From assembly GCA_020746105.1 (NCBI GenBank), contig CM036617.1, positions 176,604,412 through 176,668,411 of the forward strand: DNA of 64,000 nucleotides. The letters run 5' to 3'. The position numbers and the translations under genes are program-made. Position 1 is the first letter of the stretch; each line of letters starts with the position of its first letter. The stretch is from Trogon surrucura. Taxonomy: Eukaryota > Chordata > Aves > Trogoniformes > Trogonidae. Of this stretch, positions 11,901 to 22,800 are shown piece by piece. The notes under the pieces were generated by a model that searched no databases, was not told the DNA's origin, and saw only the letters and a program-made list of their open reading frames with translations.

Positions 11901-13263
11901 ACTTGAATTCTATTCAGATATGAGTTTATTTCCTTGCTCTTGTAAAGTTCTATGTATTCAGTAGCATACTGGAAATATTTATAAGCAGGAGATTTTCTTT
12001 TAAAATGTGTGAACTTACTAATAAATACTTGATGACTGAAGAAGAGTGATGTGACAGTCCTGCGGAAGAAAAAGTCCAGATATGAGAAAAAGGACAGATA
12101 CATAAATATTTAGAGGAGGAGGAGCCTGTGGTGAATGCCTGAAGCTAACAACAAGACTACGTACTCCCATTTCACTCTATCTGCCTCATAAACATTGTGC
12201 GCAATTATTTTAGCTTGAACCAGGCACATCAACTGCTACATTAACTATTGATGACTCATTATCCAAATGCTTATGAAGACACATGGCTGAATACCTGATG
12301 AAAATACAATGGCGCAAGTTGAGTAGAGCAGAAATGTTTATCCAAGTCCTTACAAATTTTCCTGTGACTCTGAATAAAACAGGTTTGCTTTTATTGTTGA
12401 ACGTGCATTCTTCACATGATCCATAAGAATAGCAGTTAAAGGCCAGGCAGAGCAGCAACCTTATTTTATATAGTATAACTTTTCTACAGTCTACTTAAGA
12501 ATGTGCTCCAAATCACCGTTTGCTAAGTATATCGTGTCCTTTAAATGTGGGTTTTTTCCCTAGGCAGGATCAGATTATGGTTGTTGTTTTCTTAAATTAT
12601 TGTTGGTCACCTGCATCCTTTACCATGTATGAGTTCTAAAAAAGCCCCAATTATACTGTGGCAGTCAATTTGTTATGACAGTCATCTGTCAAAACAGATA
12701 ATGTTGAATAAATCTTGGGAACTTAGAGTAAGGTCCTCTGTTGTAGGTTAGTTTACTTGAAAGTAACCAAAATTACAGATTTGTTTTTTCACATAAGGCT
12801 TTTTTCGGTTGATGGATGGCTTTTGGTGGTTTGTTTTTTTGGTGAGACTCTAAGCAGAAGGGAACATAATGATAAATAAAGGGAAGGAATAATAATGAAA
12901 AAGTTAAGATGAACAAGCAAATAAATCATACTTCTGCATCAGAGTGGTAGAACTCAGTAAGAATAGTAGAGATGTTCCACATAGGAATTGAAGCCCTAGG
13001 CCAGAGTTCATGGCAGTCAGTGTGGATTTTTTTCCGTTTATTTCAGCAGTGATAGAACAAGTCCTTAAGGAACAAGTAGTTAAGGAGCAAGCTAAGCAAA
13101 GGGGCAGAGAGACTGTGAATCTGTTCTCATAGTTTTTTCATTAGCTCTTTGGCATTGAAGTTATATCCATTACCAAATAATTGCATTATATGTTTAAACA
13201 AGTGAAATTCGTCACTAGTCTTGTAACAACGTTCTGTTTATGATTCCTTTGGAGACTGATCTT
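8932..13263 (+). other. PPFIA2 intron segment
   Basis: Plain AT-rich intron. I see no exon, no named repeat and no RNA gene. Short open frames (60-82 codons at 11105, 11855 and 12210 on the minus strand) have no family signature and AT-driven composition. Confidence 0.5.
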
Positions 13264-13830
13264 ACAGGCTTACAGGATGGACTGAGTTGGAAGGGACCTG
13301 AAAAGATCATCTAGTCCAATTTCGCTGTTGTGGACAGGGACATCTTTCACTCAAAGCCCCATCCAGCCTGGCCTTGAACATTTCCAGGGACTTCCACAGC
13401 TTCCCTGGGCAACTTGTTCCAGTGTCTCACCACCCTCACAGTAAAGAGTTTCTTTCTAATATCTAATCTAAATCTACCGTCTTTTACAAAATCATAGAGT
13501 CATTTTGGTTCAAGAGACCTTTAAGATCATCAAATTCAACGGTTATCTATCAGGTCCACTTCTAAACTTCAGTTTGAAACCATTGCCCCTTGTCCTGTCA
13601 CTACAGGCCCTGACCAAAAGTCTCTCTCCGTGTTTCTTGTAAATCCCTTTAAGTACTGGAAGGCCTCAACTGGAGCATTCTCTTCTCTCGGCTCAACAAG
13701 CCCCAACTCTCTTAGCCTTTCTCCAGCACAGATGTGTTCCACATTTGAGATCATTCTCGTGTCCCCCTCTGGGCCTGCTCAAATAGATCCATGTCTTTCT
13801 TGTACTGATGACCCCAGATCTTTGGCCTGA
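13264..13830 (-). mobile_element. CR1 LINE 3' fragment, interrupted
   Basis: The plus strand reads GAGTTGGAAGGGACCTGAAA, CCATCCAGCCTGGCCTTGAA, CAGTAAAGAGTTTCTTTCTA and further CR1 text up to GATCCATGTCTTTCTTGTAC. The tail lacks a clean octamer end. The sequence is interrupted at 13485-13567 and resumes in register at TCAGTTTGAAACCATTGCCC. That fixes the inner piece as a later insertion. Confidence 0.92.
13485..13567 (-). mobile_element. Short CR1 copy nested inside a CR1
   Basis: AAAATCATAGAGTCATTTTG begins a second CR1 3' end about 83 bp long, with AAGATCATCAAATTCAACGG following. Its sequence matches the 3' end of the CR1 at 28399-28898 (AAGTCCAACC, GTCCACCATGAAACC) better than it matches its host, so it belongs to a different CR1 subfamily. 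It is extremely 5' truncated. Confidence 0.85.
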
Positions 13831-15660
13831 ATAGCTCCCTACGTGTCTGCAGTTTCATGGGTTAGCTGGAACACACACATGAGAATGCAGTGCTTCTTGA
13901 AATGCATGCAGTTACTTCTGGAGTTCTCTGGATGCTCACATATTCTAGAGAGTTACAGAAAAAGGAGCTTGTGGAAAACATTTTGGCTGGACATGTTGGG
14001 GCTTCTAGAAGATGTTTCAGTTGGGCAAGACCATTTATGACCGTTAATTTTTAGCATGCCTAGCTAAGCAAATGTGAATAATTGCACTCTTCCTACATCA
14101 AAAGAACTCCTTGACATTCTCACTCTCAAAACAAGGCTCATGAGAGTATTTGAGTCTGCAGTGCAGAATTCTGCTTTTTGTATTTTTTGGGTGTGTTATA
14201 ATGACAAATACTGTATCGGCAATGAACACTGAGGTAAATACTACATTCAGACGAGATTTTCTGATCGCCTGAAAAAAAAGTTGCACTTTCTGTGGTATTA
14301 ATGAAAAAGATGGTATTTGGAATTTATAGTTATGCACTAAGTTTGTGTATTATATTTCTTTTGCTTAACAATATCAAATCCTGCACTGACAATAGAAGAA
14401 TACCCAAGACATTGGAAAGGCTGAACACATTTGCAATGTTCTCTTCTCTAAAAGGTGAAGAATAAATAGCATTTCATATAATTGGCTTGTAAGCACATTG
14501 TTGTACATCTTTGGTCAAAAAAGTGTAGAAAACAGTACTTCTGAAAAAAAGGAACAAAAACGGATGTAATTGCCCCTATTGAATTAATTTGTAATTAGCA
14601 GTAAAATCTTGATATCAGAAGTATTCCAAGAAAGAAACAGATATTTTAAAATAGATAATTTCTTATTGTTCACTAATTTATAGACATTCATATCAGATCC
14701 AGATATCTGACTATTATTTGAGTTGCTGTTTCTGTTTGCTCTGAATTAACTCAAACTTTGTCAGCCAAAACATATTTAAAATTCTATCAGTGCATGTGTG
14801 GAGAATAAATCAACTGGCTTGTCCTATTTCTTCATCCCGTTCTATTCAATATTCCACTAAATTCTGTGGCTCATTTTCCTTTGTGTCTAACTCTACTTAG
14901 GCTCTCACCTATAATACAAATTTAAGTGTCTCTTCTATTAAGAAAGTAATACGTATTTATCTTTGCGTAGTCCCACTGATCCATTTTCAGTATGAACTAC
15001 TGCTACTTCTGGCCACAACCGTGGCATGCAGTTACAAGCAGTCAACAGCCTAATAATATCTCACACGTGTTGTGTAGATTCTTTACAGAGACTCAGTTTT
15101 TGGATGGCGTGGGTGGATTTGAGCAGGTATTTGCTGAAAACTGTTATTTCCACAAAAATATTGTAAATTTCCAAAAATGCTTTCAAGAGAAGCAGTTTTG
15201 CACAAAATTGAACATATCTACGCATTTATAAATTCTCAGGTTACGTCTTTAGAAATAATACTGTGCATAGGCAGATGGTTTTGCTTCCATGCAGATAGAA
15301 ACTTCTGCATACTTTATAAGGATCAGTGAAGATTATTTGGGAATCTACATTTAAGTCTGAAAGTTGATAATCTGATTTCGAAAACAAATGATTACACAAA
15401 ATCTCAAGTAACCTGAATCAGACTTGCTAAAATATGTACATATGCCACTAAAAATATCAGTATATATTTCTGATTGTACTGCTTCATCAGGTTAGAATTC
15501 TTTATAAATTAGTCGTGCTTGAATCTGAACCATGCAATAACAGTTATTTTCTGAGTACATCCTTGATAATTTTGCTTCTTACTTTCATGTCACAGAGCTA
15601 TCCTAGATAGCTAGGATTACAAGATCAGTAACAACTGAAGGTAATAAAAAAATCAATGTT

Positions 15661-15850
15661 TTGATCTATTTTAGAAGGTACAGGAAAAGAAAATTTTTGT
15701 TGCAGGTCATTATTTGTATTCTCAGACATTACAGAAAGAGAAGTGAGAAGAATCACTTTTGCTCTGGACAGAATAAAGCAGAAAGTACTTGTCTTCTCAA
15801 AGGATATTAGCAGATAGGTACAAAACATCTGAAATGCTACTTGTCCTTGT
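15661..15850. repeat. Direct duplication, copy 1
   Basis: About 185 bp closely resemble 17409-17583 in the same orientation. Shared exact words include ATTATTTGTATTCTCAGAC, AGAGAAGTGAGAAGAATCAC and CTCTGGACAGAATAAA. Differences are scattered substitutions and small indels. It is either a local segmental duplication or two members of an unnamed repeat family. Confidence 0.88.
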
Positions 15851-17408
15851 CCTGCGTTGTTTCATTTTTGAGTCCTTCAGCATGATGTCTCATTTCCTAT
15901 ATTACCTAGTTTGCATCATGATAATGATATAGTAATAAACCCTGTAAAGAAGCCACAAAAGTGTTTCTTTTTGTCATAGTTTTAACAAAGTTTATACACT
16001 TACAGATGTTTTCAGTTGAATTTTAAAGATGCCTTCCAGATGAGAATAAAATTCTTGTTTCTCACTGTTTTTTTAAACAAAAAAGTACTTTATTTGAAGT
16101 CATAGGGCACTGAACTGAATGTAAACCAGTTTTCTTAAGAACTGTTTTACCTTTAGAATTCTTTGATTTTTCCAGAGATGGAAAGATAACATCAGGTGTA
16201 ACATAAGCAAGTGTTGCCAACTTCACAAGCCCATAGTCCTCAGTTCAAGAGCACACACACCAGCTGCTCACAAAGAGATGTCAAAGCAAAGGCCTAATGA
16301 GAAAAGTTAACAACAGAACAAACACTGTACTGTCAGATCTCCAGAATGCTTTCCCAGACTTCTGTCATTTGAAGCTCAGGGCAGGTTTAAAAGAGAATTT
16401 TGTATGTTATTCCTAAGATAGAAGTAATGTGTTTATATTCCAAAAATGGTCCAGTCACTTTTGAGCCCATGTAAAATACAATATCATGGACTTCCACCTA
16501 ATTTGGGTTTTAGTTTTAAATTTGTCTCTTGGGATATCACCAGCTGATATCCTCATCTCCACAAAGACCTACAAGAAAAATCAGCATTGTATCACTTTTT
16601 CAACAACAAAGTATTTAGATTATTTGTAAACATGCCAATCTTAGACTTGAATGTGCTTGTCAGCATGCAAGCAAGAAAATTAATAAAAGAATGAGTGCAT
16701 GATATTAATTAATTACAAGCAACTGATCCATATGCACTTAAAAATGTGAAAACAGATGTAACCAAGTCCATTAGCAAATTAAATTTAGTGGACTCATCAA
16801 TTCAAGTGTTTTCTCCAAGTAAGAAGGAAAAATCAGAAGGTATTGATACTACTGAATACAAAATACATTTTGGGTTCTCTTAATGACTCTGCTTCTGAAA
16901 AGAGCAAGAGCACATTATACATTGTCCTTGCAAAATTGCTCTGTTGTCATTCTTGCACAGAACGTATCCTTGAATAGGAACATAACCTGCCTTCCTCCTC
17001 TTTTTCCATGAGTCAGTTGTGACTCATGATTGTTGTACATTGTCCTCCAAAAGTGAGTTATTTCATGAGTATAAAGTGTGCTATGTATGAAGAAATGTGA
17101 CAGAAATCAAAGTCACAGCAGATATTTTTAGAATATTCTCATGGAAGGTTGCACATTAACAGAATTTTAAATGGCTTGTGACATCTTTTGAAAAGGGTGA
17201 TACTTTACAGGCTGAAGATGCTCTGACAGGGTGGTCATTTTGTAATGTAGTATTATAAGTTATTTGATTTGATTATGTTGCACCCTTAGTATACTTCAGG
17301 ATCCTTCTTTTAATTTCTAGTAGTAAAGTCAATATTGGTATCTATTTGTGCCATTACTGGAGTTTGTGTTCCTTTTCCCCATGTCCAACCTTTTTCCCAA
17401 AAAAAACT

Positions 17409-17583
17409 TTGATCTGTGTTAGAAGGTACAGTAAAAGAATTTTATTGTTGCTGATCATTATTTGTATTCTCAGACGTAGAAAGAGAAGTGAGAAGAATCA
17501 CTTTTCCTCTGGACAGAATAAAATAGGAAGTATGTGTCTCCTAGAAGAATACTAGCAGAAACATCCAAAATGTTACTTGTCCT
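17409..17583. repeat. Direct duplication, copy 2
   Basis: Second copy of the segment at 15661-15850, starting TTGATCTGTGTTAGAAGGTA and ending at TGTTACTTGTCCT. The offset between copies is about 1.75 kb. The sequence between them is not obviously duplicated. Confidence 0.88.
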
Positions 17584-17914
17584 AAAAATACTTGTCCCCT
17601 AAAAACTTGGGGGAAAAGCAGGTTTTTTGGTCGTAATATACACACTTGTTGGAAGCAGTTTTCATCATTTACAGGTTTATGTGGAATATGGAGAAAACGC
17701 TGATGGCTGCGCTGCCCAGGCTCAGATACACAGCCTCTACTGGAGCTGTTCTTGCAGTAATAATATACATGTTCCGTTAACTCAGACTGTCTATTAAAAT
17801 TCAGTTGCTGCTGCACAAAAGTTCCATCCACATTTTTGGACGTAGCAGGAACTAATGACCTTATTTCTTACTTAGAAGTATGAGGTACTCAGCATAGTAC
17901 TGAGCACATGGGCA

Positions 17915-17950
17915 GGAAGGAAGGAAGGAAGGAAAGAAGGAAGGAAGGAG
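17915..17950. repeat. (GGAA)n microsatellite
   Basis: About nine GGAA/GAAG units with one AAAG interruption. Simple sequence, likely polymorphic in length. Confidence 0.9.
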
Positions 17951-19483
17951 AACAGACTAGAGTTAAAAGGTTTGCAGCTTGAGCAAAGTGATTGGAGTAC
18001 GTTGGAAATAATACATGAGATGTTCTCCAAGTTCTTGCCTTATGGCATTTTTGTAGAGTGTAGTTTCAACTAATTGAAACAACTTGCAAATTTACATCTC
18101 AAAATAAAACAAAGTTCAATTGAGCAATGTTACATACTTCTTCAGGCTTCTTTTCTAGGGTAAAATGTCAGGAAAGTAAAATGTGGTATTTCGAAAGATC
18201 AGTTTACGTAACTTTTTTTTTAAATTACAACCTGTTTATTGGTGGGAATGTGTCTGAAACAACAAAATTCTTCATTTGTCCTTTATAGAAGATGGTTCTT
18301 TTCCTTCATATTAAATTGTCTGCTCTGAAAAACTGAGAAACTTATATTTTTTTCCTATCTTGAACAATTTCTTAGTATTGACCTCTATTAAAGTATACAG
18401 TAGTCTTCCAAAGGTAACAGCAGAGTGCTGGCCAGATCTACTGTTTGAAATTAGACTGAAAAAGTGTGTTAAATAAAACTGAGCTGGCTTTTGGAACAGA
18501 CTGCGTGGACATTCTCATATCAGATTTAAATACCTTTTCTTGTTCAAACATAGGAGCAAGTTTTTACCAAGAAACCGGCTATAATAAAACTTTTAAGTTA
18601 CTGTTGAAAGGGGAAATAGGGAACAAATTAGTTTTAATAGAAAAAGATAACCTGTGCAGGACCAGCAAGGTTTAATGCCAATTCCGGGTTACACTAAGTA
18701 GACCTAAAGTTTCTGATTTATGCTACAGGCAAATGAGCCCTTTAGGTTTTATGTTGTGGAAACTACTCATGAGATAGCTAAGAACACAATATTTATATTT
18801 CATTGCTTCCTTGGTTCATTGCACAGGAGAGTATTTTGAAAGATGTATAATACATTTTTGAACATTCAGTTTTGCAGAAAATATTAATACTTGTGCAGCA
18901 GTTGTTAGTTGTGTTATGTTTTGCAAAACTCTTTATTTTTGCATCTTTTATTTGTTCCATTCAGGTATTTGTTATTTTTCTGCGTAATTTTGGACTGTAG
19001 TTTTAAGAAAACAGAACTGTTTGCTGTCTTTTCTGAAAATGACTTCTAAGTTTAGGTGTATAAAAGTTCTGGCTGCCTGAAAGAAATGAAGAAGAGACAC
19101 AGATATGATATGCTGAAATAACTGAATAACTGTAATAAAAAGCAAAGCTTTAGCAGCATTGGTTAGTGCAAAACTGTGTGGGAAAATGTTTTGCATTGCT
19201 ATCAAATGAGTGTATTTAACGCATAAATTCATTTTACTGATACTTATATAATTTTTCCAGACCTCTATGGCCTTTTAGTATTCTAGAGCAATACAAAAAA
19301 AAAAAAAGATGAGCTGTCAAAGTTGCATGCTTGTGGCATTTACGTGGTTTATTTTGTATTTTAAATATTAACAGTCTTTAGAGTGGTTGTGTGGTGTGTG
19401 TACTGTAGATTTTTATTGCTTTTTTTTTTTTTGGTGTAAATGAATAGTGCTGTAGATGTTTTTATCATATGGGCATATCGTGT

Positions 19484-19872
19484 AAAGGTGCTGCAGGGGG
19501 TCAAGGCTTCCTGGGCTCCAGGGGTCTGTTGGGGCAGAGCTTGGCACCAGGGCCCGTCCCAGCCCCAGCCAGGAGCAGGGCAGCCGGGGGGCACAAGGGC
19601 TTCCCCAGCCCTGGCATCGGGCACCTCCCTGGTGGGAATGGCCGGGGCTGGACTGGAATGGGCCCACAGGTGGGTCTGGCTCAGTGGGGCCCATGGCTGG
19701 GCAGGGCAGGGCTGACATGGGGAGCTGGGGGCCAGCCCTGCTGTGGTGTCACTGGTGTGGGGGCTGACGGCCCTGTGGGGGCTGACACAGGGTCTTTGGC
19801 TGGGGGCAGGGTGGGGGGAGCCCCACCGAGGGATCGGGGATAGTCAGAGCTGACGGTGGTGATCTGGGGGCC
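19484..19872. other. GC-rich insert of unknown origin
   Basis: Roughly 390 bp of G-rich sequence sit abruptly within AT-rich intron, starting near CTGCAGGGGGTCAAGG and ending near CTGGGGGCCCTGATTT. CpG is sparse for the GC content, so it is not a classic CpG island. GTGGGGGCTGAC occurs twice, 18 bases apart (19757 and 19775). Four frames are open for 87-124 codons, expected when stop codons are scarce, and none has a recognisable domain. It could be a diverged LTR or minisatellite, gene-converted sequence, or an insertion from a GC-rich locus. Confidence 0.6.
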
Positions 19873-22800
19873 CTGATTTATTGAGTTCTCAAGTGAAAGA
19901 GAAAAGCTACAAGTGCTACCATTTTAACTTTAACAAAAAATTCTTTAAGTAAAAATCTGTAATTTACAGAAATAAAACTTCAGTGTATTTTTCCAGGGTG
20001 GAGTTGATAGCATTGTGATCTGGCAGGTTTATGAAATCTTAGGATTTTTTTACTTGCTTTGGGCTATGAAAAATGACAAATATATTGTAAAACCCTCTTT
20101 ATTGTGCATATATTTATGGGTGATACTTTGTGATTAATTTCATTTTTGTGCATTTATCTCCAAATTTAAAGTTGATAATTCAGAGGAAATTTCCCAGTTC
20201 AGTTTCTGCGCTGACAGTTATATTCAAAAGCTATGGTTTTGCAGGTTATAGCAAGTACTGAGGTCTTTTGCTCAGCTCATTTGTCTTCGGCAGACTTCGG
20301 ACAGCTGCCGGGGCAGTGCTCTTTTGAAGAAGCAGGGGGCCTTGGAGGTCACAGATAGGTAACATTCTTAGAAGTCTAAGGAAACTTAAATTCTGTCACC
20401 CAGAGACTTAAAACTAGCAAGAAGATGATAAGCCTTATTTTGTAAGCCTGAGTGACAAAACAATATAAATTAGTGTAGTTTGTTACCAATATCTAATTAG
20501 ATTATAACTGAGGTTTGTTAGAGATGTCAGTTCTCACTGAGATTTTGAAACAAAAATACTTTCCAACTGGATCTTGAAATTCCTTCAGAAGAGGTATAAA
20601 TTAGTCATTATTATACTAGTGAATTTGGTCACAGATGATCTTACCTAGTGGTTTACGGTTTAATAATCTGGAGGTGTTTCTTTTATTGTAAGAGATACTC
20701 CATGTAATTACTTGACTGAAATAATATAATGTACTTTGGCTTATAAACCAAACATGATTTTTACAGTCCTGTTACATCAGTGTTTTAGTGCTTGTCTGAT
20801 GTGCCGAAAAAAGGGCACTTCATTTAATATGGAAGAAGAAAATTATCATAAGGAAAAATATAGTATTGCCGTCCCTATAAATGATGGTTAATGTGCACTG
20901 CCCTTCCTTTCAAAGCATTTTAAGTTGGGAGGATACAGACAGCCCTAATTATAAAAGTGTCACTTCTGGAAATTAATAAAAAATGTCATTAAGAGCTCAG
21001 TGATTATGTTTGTGAAGATTGTCTTGCTAATTTAAGATGCAAAGGTACAGGATGCTATTAAGTGGTAATCTCATGCATTTTAATAGTTGTGTAATTCTGA
21101 ATAATTTCAAGGAGATTGTTAAACAAAATCTATGATAGTGTTAAAGATGCTTTTAATACAGTACATTGTTCATACTCCATTCATTGTCAGCTTCCAAATA
21201 TAAACTGGAAAGCAGGTATAGGTTAAATCACTTGAGAGGCTGAGTGATTAACCTAGTTAGCACGCTCACCAGTCACTGCTGCTCCACATACCAGCCAGGA
21301 GTCAGATGGGCATACATCAGTAGGGCGACTTGGTGCCCTGGTGGGACAGATTGCCCTCATTCTTTGGGGCATCTGCAGCATCCCTATTAGTTTCACTGAC
21401 TTTAAAAAATGGCCCAGATCCTTAAAGGTATCTTTTGCTTAGCTGCCTTTGATTCCTCAAAGCACAAATGGACTTTTTACCCAAAGCTCCAGTCTTCCTC
21501 TGGGCACCCTGTGCCTCAACTTTCACATCCACTGGCTTCAGTGGAATACTCCTCACTGTACCTGTAATTAGCTCAGAGTGGGGGGCAACTGCAGCCTACA
21601 TTGCTGCAGGTTCTTGGAAAAAGGTGCTTGGTTCTCATCTAGGCGCTGTCTGTTTGGGGGGAAATTAAAAACCTACAATTTTGCTTCATTGCTTTAACAC
21701 TAAAAAATACAAACCTGGTACAAAATGTAGGTCTCTGGAGTACCATATGTTATGTTTTATTGCCTACAGGCTGGCCAACCAAGTAAATTGGCTGAGAATG
21801 TATGTATTTTTTGGCTTCTCAGGCTGCTCAAAACTCATGCCGAATTGCATAAGAGAGGTCATAGAAAGAGCACACACTACATTATGCTGGCTCTTCCTCT
21901 CCTTGAGGCAGAGTTATGCAAATATATATAATTTTGCACTCTATCATCTTTCTTCTGAGTGGATTTATTTCAAAAGAAAGTTGGTCTTTTCTAATCTGTA
22001 ATCATGACTTGGCTTGTAGTGTAGCTCACTTATTCTGTGCATGTAAAGTAAAACTAAGTTTGCATGTAAAGTAAAACTGACTTTTGGGAGTATTATCATT
22101 TGAATTTGTTTTCTTGATTCTGTGGGCTTATAGTAATATTTACATGAAATGGAACCAGCTGAAAAAAAAAAAAGAAACCCAAAAGACAACAAACTTAATC
22201 TAACTCATCAGTAATGAATAAGCCTTCATTCTCCCTAGAGGGAGAACTCTGTATCAGGGTTATAGACACTTTTCACGATACGTATGTGTGCAGTTGTCAC
22301 AGAAACAGTCTAACTGGACCGTTACTGTTACAGATCTCTGGTGAAGCAATAAAGAGACTTAAAGTATAGACTTAAGCTTACAATAGCTGTTAGTTGAGGG
22401 TTATAGAATCTGAACTGATAATCTAACTTCTGAAACCATTAATAGCTTCTTAAAGGCCACCAAAGTCAAACAGAAGACAGGAAACAATATCTTCAAATAG
22501 CACCTCTAGTAAATCTTTTGTTTCCTAGACTAGAATGGGGAATTGAAGTCAATAGGTCAGAGGCAGTAACATGGTGAGGTAACATGCATCAAAAATATTT
22601 TTATTTTTTTATTTTTGCTTTTCTTCAAAATTGGTATTTCATTAATAAGCTACCTCCCATTCTCAAACCTATTGAAATTATCTGTGGTGGGTATTTTAAA
22701 CAGCAAAAAATAACTTCTTGGATAAATTGGGATTAACCTTAATCTGTAAAAATAGATACAAGGATAATGTTTCTTCTTTTTGATGGACTCACTAGTCTCC

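Larger units (their letters stand above)
13831..19483 (+). other. PPFIA2 intron segment
   Basis: AT-rich intron containing the duplicated segments listed separately and a GGAA microsatellite. No exon, RNA gene or further named transposon is visible. A patch near 16690-16760 is rich in TTAATTAATT-type homeodomain-like sites, which by itself proves nothing. Confidence 0.45.

Noticed and set aside
17915-17950. GGAA run as an ETS-factor enhancer
   Set aside because: GGAA microsatellites can bind ETS fusion proteins, but a nine-unit run in an intron is common simple sequence and nothing else supports a role.
19469-19843. 124-codon plus-strand frame, Gly/Pro/Ala-rich
   Set aside because: It lies in a GC-rich, stop-poor block that is also open in three other frames. 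It has no domain, no codon-bias evidence and no splice context.
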